Below, in pieces: positions 7,235-16,092 of a stretch of 64,000 nucleotides of DNA. Every line of letters begins with the position of its first letter. Within the stretch, counting starts at the first letter, position 1. The DNA comes from Sandaracinaceae bacterium (GTDB lineage: Bacteria > Myxococcota_A > Polyangia > Polyangiales > Houyiibacteriaceae): assembly GCA_020633075.1 (NCBI GenBank), contig JACKEI010000001.1:1550001-1614000 (forward strand), in the 5' to 3' direction. Position numbers and translations under genes: made by a program. The notes under the pieces were generated by a model that saw only the letters and a list, made by a program, of their open reading frames with translations, searched no databases and was not told the origin of the DNA.

Positions 7235-9415
7235 ATGAACCACCGTATGCCTTCATCGTCCCGCCCCGCCCTCGGTTCGCTCGTCGCCGGCCTCGCTCTC
7301 GTCGTCGGCAGCGGCTGCGCGCAGTCCATTCACTACGACACCTTCGGCATCGCCGCGCCTGACAACCGGCCGGAGCGCATCGAGGCCGTGCTGGCCCGCT
7401 TGGCTGCCGCCCCCGCTCCACGCGAGCACGGCGTGGCGTACGGCGTCGGGGGCGACCCCAGCGAGCTGTTCGTGACGGACCTCGAGACGGGTCGCGAGCT
7501 CTGGAGGCAGCCCGCCCAGCCGCGCTCGTGGCCGCACCTGGCGGGCGACGTCATCGTGTCGCACGAGGGCGAGCGCATCGTCGCGCGGGACGTTCGAACC
7601 GGGGCGCAGCGCTTCGCGTTCCCAGACCACGGGCTGTGGTTGGTCGGCGCAGCCGGGTCCGGCCACATCGGGGCCTTCACGCTCTCCAGCAACGCAGGCG
7701 TCACGGCCCACGCCGAGCTGGTGATCGTGCACGGCACCGAGGTCACCCAGCGCCTCAGCGCACGGCACGTCATGGGCAGCCCAGAGGTCGCGGCGGGCAT
7801 GGTGATGGTTCCCTGGGGCAGCCAGTACCTCTCCTTCCTGGACGCGCGCACGGCGGAAGAGGTCGCACGCGTGCGTGTCCGTGGCTCCGTGCTGGGACAC
7901 GCTTTCGCGCAGGGGGGCCACGTGTACATGGGTCAGCGCGACCTCTTTCGTCTGACCCCCACCATCGCCTCGGGGAGCAGAGAAGACTCGGCGCACTATG
8001 TCCCCCCCACCGTGGACCTGCCGGGGCGGCCCGCCTTCATGGTGGACCCCTATCAGGAGCCGCCCGCCGTGGACTCCGCCATCAGCCGGGTGCGTCTCGC
8101 GTTCCGGCCATCGGGAACAGGTGAAGACGTGCGGCTGACCGACGACACGCTGTACGCGCTCTTCCATCAGGTCGTGTTCGCGTTGGACGCCGAGAGCGGC
8201 GCGGTGCGCTGGGCGTATCGCGCGCAACAGAACCTCACGGGCGCAGAGCCCATCGACGGGGCGCTGCTCCTCGCCGAGGACGACGGGGCCATCACCATCC
8301 TCGATGCACGCGACGGAAGCGTGAGCCGTCGCATCGAGGGCTCGCACGCAACCACGCTCGTCCGCTTCCATGTGGGGGACGTGCAGCGTGGGCCCGCCGC
8401 CACCGCGGACCCCGACGTCGGCGCGCAGCTCTCGGCCATCGCCGACCACCGAGACATGCGACTCTCGGCAGCGAGCATCTTCGCGCTGCGTTCTCTCCGC
8501 GCGCTCCCCGGTGAGGGCCCGACGGCGAGCCTCGTCGGCCTCTGCGAGAGCGAGACGGCCGCACGGCCGATCCGCGAGGAAGCCTGCGACGGGCTCGCCG
8601 AGCGGAGCGACGGTCAGCAGGCGGTCCTGCGTGCGCTGGCGCGGCACGCAGACTTCGTGTCCGGCACGCGGCTCCCTGCGGTCGCTCCCCTCGCCGACGC
8701 GGCGGTCCGGATGGGCGCGGTGGCCGCTGTCCCGCTGCTGGTCGAGCATCTGTGGGACCCGGCGACTCCCGACGAAGCCCTGCCGAACATCGTCGCCGCG
8801 CTGAGCACCCTGGGGCCCGCCGAGGCCGCCCCCGCGCTCCTGCGCTTTCTGCGCCTGTATCACGCCGACGCGGCCACCAACGGCCTCCGCATCGCACTCG
8901 AGACCGCCATGAACGCGCTGGCCGAGCTCGACGCGGACCTGGTGCAGCCTGCGCTCTTGGAGATCGCGTCGGACGAGGCCAGCTCCTCCACCCTGCGCTT
9001 GCGCGCCCAGTATCTCTTGCAGCAGCAAGCTTCCCGACGCGCGGCGGCCGAGGCTGAGCGTCAGGCAGAGCTGGACGCTGCAGCGGAGGAAGAGGCCGCG
9101 GCTCAGGCGGCCGCGCGGCCGGCCACACCCGGCACCCGCACGGTGGTCTCCACCGAGCCTCTCTCTCATCTCACGCGAGAGGTCGCCTTGGTGACTCTCG
9201 AGCCCGTGATGCCCGCCGTGCGCGCGTGCATGAGCGACGCTGGACAGGACTCGGTGAGGCTCATCCTCGTGGTCAACCCCACGGGCGAGTGGTCGGCGGT
9301 AGGCACCTCGCCAGCGTCCCTGCAGACCTGCGTGGCGCCGCTGGTGCGGTCGCAGCGCATGCCCGCGGTCACGTCCTCGCTGCGGCAGCGACTGACCTTC
9401 GTCGTGTCGCGCTAG
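7235..9415 (+). CDS. Predicted lipoprotein: PQQ-like beta-propeller, HEAT repeats, AgmX/PglI-like C-terminus (cassette 1)
   Basis: 726 residues; ATG at 7235 follows GAGCGAGG. The signal peptide ends at GSGC, a weak lipobox. Residues about 60-370 hold beta-propeller blades of the PQQ type (VTDLETGRELWR, ARDVRTGAQRF, ALDAESGAVRW, ILDARDGSV). Residues about 400-600 are helical repeats, followed by a charged Ala/Glu linker. The last 75 residues (VRACM ... VNPTGEW ... LQTCV) resemble the two-Cys TonB-like domain found in myxobacterial AgmX/PglI proteins. The protein at 56539 has the same order of parts. A role in the envelope, perhaps gliding or cell-surface assembly, is inference only. Confidence 0.8.
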   Translation: MNHRMPSSSRPALGSLVAGLALVVGSGCAQSIHYDTFGIAAPDNRPERIEAVLARLAAAPAPREHGVAYGVGGDPSELFVTDLETGRELWRQPAQPRSWPHLAGDVIVSHEGERIVARDVRTGAQRFAFPDHGLWLVGAAGSGHIGAFTLSSNAGVTAHAELVIVHGTEVTQRLSARHVMGSPEVAAGMVMVPWGSQYLSFLDARTAEEVARVRVRGSVLGHAFAQGGHVYMGQRDLFRLTPTIASGSREDSAHYVPPTVDLPGRPAFMVDPYQEPPAVDSAISRVRLAFRPSGTGEDVRLTDDTLYALFHQVVFALDAESGAVRWAYRAQQNLTGAEPIDGALLLAEDDGAITILDARDGSVSRRIEGSHATTLVRFHVGDVQRGPAATADPDVGAQLSAIADHRDMRLSAASIFALRSLRALPGEGPTASLVGLCESETAARPIREEACDGLAERSDGQQAVLRALARHADFVSGTRLPAVAPLADAAVRMGAVAAVPLLVEHLWDPATPDEALPNIVAALSTLGPAEAAPALLRFLRLYHADAATNGLRIALETAMNALAELDADLVQPALLEIASDEASSSTLRLRAQYLLQQQASRRAAAEAERQAELDAAAEEEAAAQAAARPATPGTRTVVSTEPLSHLTREVALVTLEPVMPAVRACMSDAGQDSVRLILVVNPTGEWSAVGTSPASLQTCVAPLVRSQRMPAVTSSLRQRLTFVVSR

Positions 9416-9441
9416 CCTGGGGGCTGCTACTGTCTCTGGCG

Positions 9442-10554
9442 ATGACGCACCTTCTGCCTCTGGTCACCGCCCACGAGCGTGAGCACACGTACTGCAGCTT
9501 CTGCCCCAAGCTGTGCCGCGTGGCCTGTCCGGTGAGCACCGCGCAAGGGAGCGAGACCACCACGCCCTGGGGCAAGATGACCAACCTGCACCACCTGGCG
9601 AAGGGGCAGCTGCCGCTGGACGAGGCGCACGCCGCTTCGCTCTACGCGTGCACCGGCTGTCAGCGCTGCAAGTCGTACTGCGACCACGACACGGAAGTGG
9701 CGGCGGCGCTGAACGCGGGTCGCGCCGAGGCGGTGCGGGCACGGGTCGCTCCGGCCGCCGCGTACTCCATCATCGAACGACACCAAGCCCGCCAAGAGCA
9801 CGCCGCCAGCGCGGCCGAGCGCATCTTCGGGCAGGACAAGCTGGCGCGCAGCGACGCGCCGGTGGTGTTCTTCCCAGGGTGCACCGCCTGCGCCGTGCGG
9901 CCGGATGACGCGCTCGCCGGCGAAGAGGCCGTGCGCCGGCTCGCTGGCGTGCCCACCCGCGTCGAGGCCTCCGGCTGCTGCGGGCTCCCGCTGCTGGAGG
10001 CGGGCGACCGAGACGGCTTCCTGTCGGCCGCGACGCGCATGCTGGCGCGCTTCGAGGGAGCCCAAGAGGTGGTCTTCGAGGACCCGGGGTGCTTGTATGC
10101 GCTCTCCGCGATCGCGAAGCGCATGGGCCTCGAGAGCGATGTCCGCATGTCGCACCTGAGCCAGCTCGCGGACCGGCACATCGCCCGGCTCGAGCCCATC
10201 CCCGACCTGCCCGACGGGCCCGTGCGCTACCACGACCCGTGCAAGCTAGGGCGCGGTCTGGGTGTCTACGAAGAGCCTCGGCGTGTCTTGCGCAAAGCGC
10301 TCGGCCGCCAGCTGAGCGAGTTTCACCACCACGGTGAGCGTGCAGAGTGCAGCGGTGGCGGCGGCCAGCTCCCGCGTACGGATCGCGCGACGTCGGACGC
10401 CATCGCCCAGGAGCGGCTGCGGACCCACGAGCGCGAGGGGGGCGGCCTGCTGGTGAGCGCGTGTGCGGCCTCGGCGCGCCGCTTCGAAGCGCAGCCCGAC
10501 GCACCCCAGGTGGCCTCGTTCGCGAGCTTGCTGGTCCGCGCCATACGGGACTGA
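9442..10554 (+). CDS. CCG-domain iron-sulfur oxidoreductase subunit (GlpC/LutA/HdrD-like)
   Basis: 370 residues from ATG at 9442. Two 4Fe-4S ferredoxin motifs are near the N-terminus (CSFCPKLCRVACP and CTGCQRCKSYC), followed by two Cys-rich CCG units: FFPGCTACAV ... SGCCGLPLL and YHDPCKLGRG ... AECSGGGGQLP with a final SACAASARRF. This layout is that of electron-transfer subunits such as glycerol-3-phosphate dehydrogenase subunit C, LutA or heterodisulfide reductase D. No partner dehydrogenase lies beside it, so the substrate cannot be named. It follows the propeller gene by 26 bases, perhaps in the same transcript. Confidence 0.88.
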   Translation: MTHLLPLVTAHEREHTYCSFCPKLCRVACPVSTAQGSETTTPWGKMTNLHHLAKGQLPLDEAHAASLYACTGCQRCKSYCDHDTEVAAALNAGRAEAVRARVAPAAAYSIIERHQARQEHAASAAERIFGQDKLARSDAPVVFFPGCTACAVRPDDALAGEEAVRRLAGVPTRVEASGCCGLPLLEAGDRDGFLSAATRMLARFEGAQEVVFEDPGCLYALSAIAKRMGLESDVRMSHLSQLADRHIARLEPIPDLPDGPVRYHDPCKLGRGLGVYEEPRRVLRKALGRQLSEFHHHGERAECSGGGGQLPRTDRATSDAIAQERLRTHEREGGGLLVSACAASARRFEAQPDAPQVASFASLLVRAIRD

Positions 10555-10624
10555 CGCAGCGTTAAAGTTGCCTGAGGGCTGGTCGGATGGCACCAGTTCG
10601 GGCATGGATGCTGTGGTGTTTCCC

Positions 10625-12565
10625 ATGAACCTCCCGGTCGCGCCGAGGGCGCTCGCGCTGCCTGCGGCGGGCTCTCTCTCCATGCTCCAGAGCGCCTTCG
10701 CCACAGCGCTGCTCGCCGTGTCCTTGCTGGGCTGCCCGCGCCACACGGGCCCCGACACCACGTTGCCCCTGGTCACCACGGACAACCGCGCCGCAGAAGA
10801 CGAAGTGCGCGCGGCTCGGGAGGCAGCCGACGCGGGACGTAGCGCGGAGGCCGTGGAGCGCTACGAGGCCTACCTCGCCCGCTACCCCGATGATGCGCTG
10901 CGGCCCGTCGCGCAGCTGGGCTTGGGGCGACTGCGGCTCGCCGAGGGACAGCCGAGCGTGGCGTTGCCGCTCTTCGAGCAGGTGGCGCGGCACCCGGACC
11001 CGGCGGTCGCCGAGAGGGGACGCTTCTACGTGGGCGTGACGCGGCACTTCCTGGGCGATCACGCCGCAGCTGTCGCGATCCTGGAGCCTCTGCGTGGCCG
11101 CACGGTGGACCCCGAAGAGACCACCCTGCTCTTGCGCACGCTGGCGGCCTCGGCCCTCGCGACCAACGACGTGGAGCGCGCCATCGTCACGCTGGACGCG
11201 CTGCTGGCCGAGCCCGCGTCCGACGCAGACCGCGCTGAAGCCGACGCGCGTCTGCGTGAGGCCTTGAGCGCTCCACTGCCCCCCGAGGTCGCCACGCGTC
11301 TGTACGAGACGCTGCCTCACACGGGAGTTGCGTGGCCCGTCTTGGCGCGCGCGCAGATGCGCGCGGCGTTCGCGGCCGGGGACCTGCCGCGCGTGCGGGT
11401 GCTGGCCGGGGCGCTGACCCGGGCCGGCGAGACGTTGGAGCCCGACCTAGCGTCCATGGCGATGCGCGCCGAGCGCACGGGGACGGCGGATCCACGCGTG
11501 ATTGGCGCGTTGCTGCCGCTGAGCGGGCGGGGGCAGGAGGCTGGCCAAGCCGCGCTGCGAGGCATGGCCCTCGCGGCCGGGTCTCCTCCGACCGGGCCGC
11601 TCACGGCGAACGACTTCCAGATCATCCACCGCGACATCGGGGACGATCCGGCCGCCGCGGTCGCCGCCGTGGACGAGCTGGTCACGCTGCATCGCGTCGT
11701 CGCGATTGTCGGGCCCATCGGGGGCGAGGCGGCCACGCTCGCGGCGGCGCGCGCCGAGGCCCTCGGCGTGCCCATGATCACCCTCAGCCCCGCAGGAGGG
11801 ATCGAGGCCCGCGGGCGCAACATCTTCCGCATTCTGCCTTCCCCTCTGGAGGAGGTCCGCGCCCTGCTGCGCACCACGCTCAGCGCGTCCGTGCGCCGCG
11901 TGGTCGTCTTGCATGCTGCGCACGGCTACGGGCATGCGGTTCGGGACGCGGTTCGCAGCGAGGCCGGTGCCCTGGGTGGTGAGGTGGTCGGTGCGGTCGA
12001 GTACGCCCCAGGCACGACCGCGTTCGGCGACGCCATGCGGGCCACGGCGGCGCTCCGCCCGGACGTGGTCGTCATCGGTGACGGTGCGTCAGCGGTGACG
12101 TTGATTGCGCCTTCGCTCGCCGCCGTGGGGCTGATCAGCGTGGGCCCCGGGCAGACGGTGCCCAACGGCCGCCGCGCCATTCGAGTCCTGCTGCCCAGCT
12201 TGGCCTTCGACGCGGGGCTCGCCCGCTCGACCGGTCGCTACCTCCAGGGCGCCCAGGCGGCGCGCCCCTTCGACGCTAGCGGCCCCCTGTCGGCGACCGC
12301 GGAGCAGTTCCGAGACGCGTTCACGACCCGCTACGGTCAGCCCCCGAGCATGCTCGCCGCGTACGCCTTCGACGCGGTGTCCATGATCCAGGGCCGCGTG
12401 GAGGCCGGCAGCGCGACCCGGGAGTCCCTCGCCAGCGCGCTCGCCGGGCTCCAGGACTCGACGACGGCGGGCGCATCTCAGGGCTTCAGCGCGGAGCGCG
12501 GCCCGAACCACGCGGCCACCATCGTCCGCCTCGACGGCGCCAGCTGGGTGCGCACCGCCCCCTAG
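10625..12565 (+). CDS. LpoA/LppC-like lipoprotein with TPR and type-1 periplasmic-binding domain
   Basis: About 646 residues. The lipoprotein signal ends at VSLLGC; starts at 10604, 10625 or 10682 are all possible, and 10625 is taken because it includes an Arg before the hydrophobic run. Residues about 50-270 look like TPR helices (RYPDDALRPVAQLGLGRLRL). The rest is a periplasmic-binding-protein type 1 fold: IGALLPLSGRGQEAGQAALRG, VAIVGPIGGEAATLAA, VPMITLSPAGG and RRVVVLHAAHGYGHAVRD. This order matches LpoA-type activators of penicillin-binding proteins, but amino-acid-binding proteins share the fold, so the peptidoglycan role is inference. Confidence 0.78.
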   Translation: MNLPVAPRALALPAAGSLSMLQSAFATALLAVSLLGCPRHTGPDTTLPLVTTDNRAAEDEVRAAREAADAGRSAEAVERYEAYLARYPDDALRPVAQLGLGRLRLAEGQPSVALPLFEQVARHPDPAVAERGRFYVGVTRHFLGDHAAAVAILEPLRGRTVDPEETTLLLRTLAASALATNDVERAIVTLDALLAEPASDADRAEADARLREALSAPLPPEVATRLYETLPHTGVAWPVLARAQMRAAFAAGDLPRVRVLAGALTRAGETLEPDLASMAMRAERTGTADPRVIGALLPLSGRGQEAGQAALRGMALAAGSPPTGPLTANDFQIIHRDIGDDPAAAVAAVDELVTLHRVVAIVGPIGGEAATLAAARAEALGVPMITLSPAGGIEARGRNIFRILPSPLEEVRALLRTTLSASVRRVVVLHAAHGYGHAVRDAVRSEAGALGGEVVGAVEYAPGTTAFGDAMRATAALRPDVVVIGDGASAVTLIAPSLAAVGLISVGPGQTVPNGRRAIRVLLPSLAFDAGLARSTGRYLQGAQAARPFDASGPLSATAEQFRDAFTTRYGQPPSMLAAYAFDAVSMIQGRVEAGSATRESLASALAGLQDSTTAGASQGFSAERGPNHAATIVRLDGASWVRTAP

Positions 12566-12587
12566 ATGAGCGGGTTCGCCACGCTAC

Positions 12588-13793
12588 CTAGCTGAGCAGC
12601 GCCCACGCGACGCCCGCTGCGGCGATCAACAAGGTGACGACGACGCCAACCCCGACCCACAGCAGCACGGGTGAGCGCGGGAGGGCGTCGACGCTCGGCC
12701 GGTCCGGGGGCATCGAGACCATGGCGGGCGGAGCCTCGAAGCCGGCGTCCATCGCACCGAACGCGGGAGCCGCGGGCGGGGTCGCGCGACTCAGGGCCAG
12801 CTCGATCTCGGCGACGGACTTGTCGGCCCACTCCTCGACGCTCCCCGTGAGCCCGAACGCATGCAGCGTGGCCGCAGCCAGGGCGGTGACGGACGGGTAG
12901 CGCTGCGCCTTGTCTTTGGCGACCCCCTTCTCGATGACCGCATCCAGCGCCTGCGGTAGGTCGGGCTCGAGCGCGCTCGCAGGCGTGGGGTCGCCCTTGA
13001 TGATGTTCATCAAGATGGCCGCGACGTTCTCGCCGTCGAAGGCAACCCGGCCCGTGACCATCTCGTGCAACATGGCCGCGATGGCGAACACGTCGGTGCG
13101 CTGGTCGACGTCCAGCTTACCCATCGCTTGCTCGGGAGACATGTAGTAGGGCGAGCCCAGGGTGGTCCCGAACGCGGTGAGCTTCGGACCGGTCTCCATC
13201 TGCAGCTTGACGGACCCGAAGTCGAGGATGCGCACGTCGTCGCCCGCCTCGCGCTTGCAGAGGAAGATGTTGTCCGGCTTGAGGTCGCGATGGATCACGC
13301 CGAAGGAGTGCGCGTAGTCCAGCGCCAGCGCGGTCTGACACAGGGTCTGGATGACGCGCGGCAGAGGCTGCGCGCCGTCTCGCCGAATGGCCGCGCCCAG
13401 CTCCTCGCCGTAGAGGTACTCCATGGTCATGAAGTACGACCCCTCCGGGGTGCTCCCGAACTCGTGCACCGACACGATGTGCGGGTGCCGGAACTCGTTG
13501 GCGGTCTCGAACTCCCGCTTGAAGCGCTCCACCGCGACCGAGTCCGCCGCGATCTCGGGGTGCAGCACCTTGATGGCCATGCGCTGACGGGTCTCGGGGT
13601 GGCGTCCTTCGTAGACGCGACCCATCCCTCCGTCGGCGACGCGCGCCACGACGAGGTAGTCACCGAGCTGCGTGCCGATGCGTGGGTCCTCGTCCCCCTC
13701 GGGCTGCACCTGCAGGGTGATGGTCCCATCGTGCCCGCAGAAGAAGGTGGCGTCTTCGAAGACGGTCGCGCAGTTGGGGCACTTTCGACTCAC
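12588..13793 (-). CDS. Ser/Thr protein kinase with N-terminal zinc ribbon and C-terminal membrane anchor
   Basis: 401 residues from GTG at 13793, with AGGA eight bases upstream; a TTG further up is less likely. The N-terminus has CPNC ... FFCGHDG, a small zinc ribbon. The kinase domain (about 40-310) keeps all key motifs: Gly loop DGGMGRVYEG, Lys in MAIKVL, catalytic HRDLKPDN, DFGSVKL and SPYYMSPEQ. A Pro-rich linker leads to one C-terminal membrane helix (LLWVGVGVVVTLLIAAAGVA). It ends the long fatty-acid/rpiB/PPIase/Roadblock run, 58 bases after the Roadblock gene. Substrates unknown. Confidence 0.93.
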   Translation of the reverse strand: MSRKCPNCATVFEDATFFCGHDGTITLQVQPEGDEDPRIGTQLGDYLVVARVADGGMGRVYEGRHPETRQRMAIKVLHPEIAADSVAVERFKREFETANEFRHPHIVSVHEFGSTPEGSYFMTMEYLYGEELGAAIRRDGAQPLPRVIQTLCQTALALDYAHSFGVIHRDLKPDNIFLCKREAGDDVRILDFGSVKLQMETGPKLTAFGTTLGSPYYMSPEQAMGKLDVDQRTDVFAIAAMLHEMVTGRVAFDGENVAAILMNIIKGDPTPASALEPDLPQALDAVIEKGVAKDKAQRYPSVTALAAATLHAFGLTGSVEEWADKSVAEIELALSRATPPAAPAFGAMDAGFEAPPAMVSMPPDRPSVDALPRSPVLLWVGVGVVVTLLIAAAGVAWALLS

Positions 13794-13851
13794 CGGGGCG
13801 ATCCTATCTGAGCGTTGCCGGCCGCGCAAAGAAGCGAGGCCGGACGGACGA

Positions 13852-14523
13852 CTACCACGCGAACCAGCTCTTGTTCGCGACGTCGAAGGCCAGCGTGAGC
13901 TCGCGGTAGCGCTCGGTGTGGACGCGGAAGCACACTAGCTTTCCGCCGGGGAGGTGCTCGCCCTCCTCCCAGCGGCCCATGACATCCAGGATCGGGATGT
14001 GCTCGTCACCCCGGCGCACCAGCTCGGGTGCGAACACCCACGGGCCGGACTCGCGCACCGCGACCTCGATGGGGGCGAGCCGCACGTCCCAGATGGGCGC
14101 GGCTTCGTCGAGCTCGGTGCGGATGGCGTGCACCACGAGCTCGATGTGCTCCAGCAGGGGCTCATCCAGTGTCCCCGCGCTCGTGAGCACGATGAGCGCA
14201 AACCCGTCCGAGACCCGCCGGAGCATCAGGTCCCGCTCGCTGCCGTAGACGATGAAGTCGAGCGCGTCCCCTGCCATGAGGCCCACGACCCGTGGCTGGA
14301 TCTCGCTCAGCACCAGGATCAAGTGCGCGCCCGCGACCTTGGCGTCGTAGGGGTCGATGCCCACACAGTAGTCCACGCACTCGCCCTCGTGGTCGACGAA
14401 GACCGCCGCGATCACCCCCGGCGCCGCGCGATACAGACTGCGGAGTAGAGGGGTGAAGGCGCTCTCGACTTGGTCCCGCTCGGTCTCGTGGTCGTCGTGC
14501 CAGGGAGGCGCCTCGGTAGTCAC
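13852..14523 (-). CDS. Roadblock/LC7-like domain protein
   Basis: 223 residues. The GTG start overlaps the stop of the preceding PPIase gene as GTGA, which fixes it. Residues about 20-130 fit a Roadblock/LC7 fold (LLRSLYRAAPGVIAAVFVD ... GAHLILVL ... DLMLRRVSDGFALIVLTSA ... HIELVVHAIRTEL), the family of MglB-type regulators of small GTPases. The remainder forms a beta-rich domain (WDVRLAPIEVAVRES ... HIPILDVMGRW) that I do not recognise. No Ras-like GTPase gene is next to it. A role in signalling with the downstream kinase is a guess from position. Confidence 0.7.
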   Translation of the reverse strand: MTTEAPPWHDDHETERDQVESAFTPLLRSLYRAAPGVIAAVFVDHEGECVDYCVGIDPYDAKVAGAHLILVLSEIQPRVVGLMAGDALDFIVYGSERDLMLRRVSDGFALIVLTSAGTLDEPLLEHIELVVHAIRTELDEAAPIWDVRLAPIEVAVRESGPWVFAPELVRRGDEHIPILDVMGRWEEGEHLPGGKLVCFRVHTERYRELTLAFDVANKSWFAW

Positions 14524-15449
14524 GTCCCGGGCCCCGCCTGCGGGCCGACCAGCGGCAACAACGCCTCCGTGTTGCGTGTGGACACCGCCACGGGGAAGCG
14601 CTCGGCCGCGGCGCGGACCAGCGCCTCGAACGCCTCGCGGCGCGCCTCGGTCACCATGCGGCGCCGCGCGATGGCCAGCGCCTCTGTGGAGCCCGCCGTG
14701 ATGGGGGGATGAATGGCGGTGACGGCGACAGCGTGCCATCCGCTCGGGGTCCGCACCGGCGCAGCCACCGGCCCGGGCGCCTGAAGCGCAAAGACGGCCT
14801 CCCGAAACCCGTAGGGCATTGGCGTGCTTGGTGTGGCGGGGGGCGGGTACTGGGACACCACCCGCAGCCCGTCGTGCTCCTCGGGCTGGACCGCCCAGAC
14901 AGCCTCTACGCCGTCGTGCGCCATCCGCGCCAGCGTGCGCTCGGCGTATACGCGACCGGTCTCCACCTGAGCTTCGGTCGCGTCCGCTGGCAGCTGCACC
15001 AGCACCTGCAGACAGTCGCGGCGCTCTTCCTGGACGAGCTCGGCCACGTGGGCTTCCGCGTAGGCGGCGACTTCGTCCTCGGTGGGCCCCTCGAGGGGGT
15101 GCTCTCGTTCAAGGTCGAGCAAGACCCGCTGAGCGAGGACCTGCTCGCGCGTGCGCGCCGCGACGGCCTCCGACACGCCGGACCAGCCGGCCCGCCGCGC
15201 GGCGAGTCCCAGGAGAGCGTCGTCCTCCAGGGCTCGCAGCGCGTCGCGCGGGCTCACCCCATGCTCGGCGACGTACGCCCGGACGGCGTTGGCGTCGATC
15301 ACCTGCTCCCCGACGCGCGCGACGACCTCCTCCTCACGAACGGGGGGCGGCGTGTGTTGAGCGGGTGGCTCCCTGCCGCACGCCGCGAGCCCCCCGGCGC
15401 AGCAGGCCGCGGAGACGAAGCGGCGAAGCTGTGGGCCAACCTGCCGCAC
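14520..15449 (-). CDS. Parvulin-like peptidyl-prolyl isomerase lipoprotein (SurA/PrsA-like)
   Basis: 309 residues. The signal peptide ends in GLAACGR, a good lipobox. Residues about 40-130 are helical and chaperone-like, and about 140-250 resemble a parvulin domain (DCLQVLVQLP, YGFREAVFALQAPGPVAAPVRTPSGWHAVAV). Such proteins help fold outer-membrane or exported proteins. GTG start preceded by GGGGGAG; the start overlaps the stop of the small membrane protein gene by one base (TAGTG), and its end overlaps the Roadblock start by four. The parvulin domain is divergent, so isomerase activity is not certain. Confidence 0.75.
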   Translation of the reverse strand: MRQVGPQLRRFVSAACCAGGLAACGREPPAQHTPPPVREEEVVARVGEQVIDANAVRAYVAEHGVSPRDALRALEDDALLGLAARRAGWSGVSEAVAARTREQVLAQRVLLDLEREHPLEGPTEDEVAAYAEAHVAELVQEERRDCLQVLVQLPADATEAQVETGRVYAERTLARMAHDGVEAVWAVQPEEHDGLRVVSQYPPPATPSTPMPYGFREAVFALQAPGPVAAPVRTPSGWHAVAVTAIHPPITAGSTEALAIARRRMVTEARREAFEALVRAAAERFPVAVSTRNTEALLPLVGPQAGPGT

Positions 15450-15631
15450 TACTCCCCCACCGTTGGCCGCAGCAGCTCCACGCCGGCCCCCAGCAGGGCC
15501 AGGCCCACCATCAGGACCACCACGGCCGCCAGATAGTCGTGCGCGCGCAGGCGCATGAGCCCCTCGAAGCAGGTAACGAGGGAGGCGACCACCAAGGCCC
15601 CACCCGCGACATCACGTACGACCCAGCGCAT
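15449..15631 (-). CDS. Small two-helix membrane protein
   Basis: 60 residues with two predicted membrane helices (VAGGALVVASLVTCFEGL and YLAAVVVLMVGLALLGAGV) joined by a basic loop (MRLRAHD). Start ATG at 15631, without a visible ribosome site. It sits 14 bases after rpiB and overlaps the next gene by one base, so it is almost certainly co-translated. No family recognised. Confidence 0.65.
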   Translation of the reverse strand: MRWVVRDVAGGALVVASLVTCFEGLMRLRAHDYLAAVVVLMVGLALLGAGVELLRPTVGE

Positions 15632-15645
15632 GGCTGGGGAGCTTA

Positions 15646-16092
15646 TCACGAAGCGCCGATGTCGATCTTGTCGATGCGTCGCTGGTGCCGCCCGCCCTCG
15701 AACTCGGCCGCCAAGAAGGCGTCGAAGATCTCCAGCGCCAGCCCCTCGCCGACCACCCGCGCTCCCAGGCAGAGCACGTTGGCGTCGTTGTGTGCCCTCG
15801 TCATCTTGGCGCTGAAGACGTCGCCACAGAGCGCCGCGCGGACCCCGGGGTGACGGTTGGCCGTGATACAGACGCCGATACCGGTGCCGCACACGAGCAC
15901 GCCCCACTCGTCGCCTGCTGCGACCCGCGCGGCCACCTGATGGGCCCAGTCCGGGTAGTCCGTGGAGGCGCTGTCGTGAGTGCCGAGGTCCACCAGCGTG
16001 AAGCCGAGCTCCTCTGCGCGCGCCTTGAGCACGCCCTTCAGGGCCAGCCCGGCGTGATCACTACCAAAGACCAGGTTGCGCTTGCTGCTCAC
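15646..16092 (-). CDS. rpiB: Ribose-5-phosphate isomerase B
   Basis: Interconverts ribose-5-phosphate and ribulose-5-phosphate in the pentose phosphate pathway. 148 residues, the usual family length. Signatures: FGSDHAG near the N-terminus, the catalytic Cys68 in VCGTGIG, and RAHNDANVLCLGAR. Its GTG start overlaps the fabF stop by four bases (GTGA). Pairing with fabF rather than glyA or upp is less usual. RpiB and not LacAB is chosen because a single gene of normal length is present. Confidence 0.94.
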   Translation of the reverse strand: MSSKRNLVFGSDHAGLALKGVLKARAEELGFTLVDLGTHDSASTDYPDWAHQVAARVAAGDEWGVLVCGTGIGVCITANRHPGVRAALCGDVFSAKMTRAHNDANVLCLGARVVGEGLALEIFDAFLAAEFEGGRHQRRIDKIDIGAS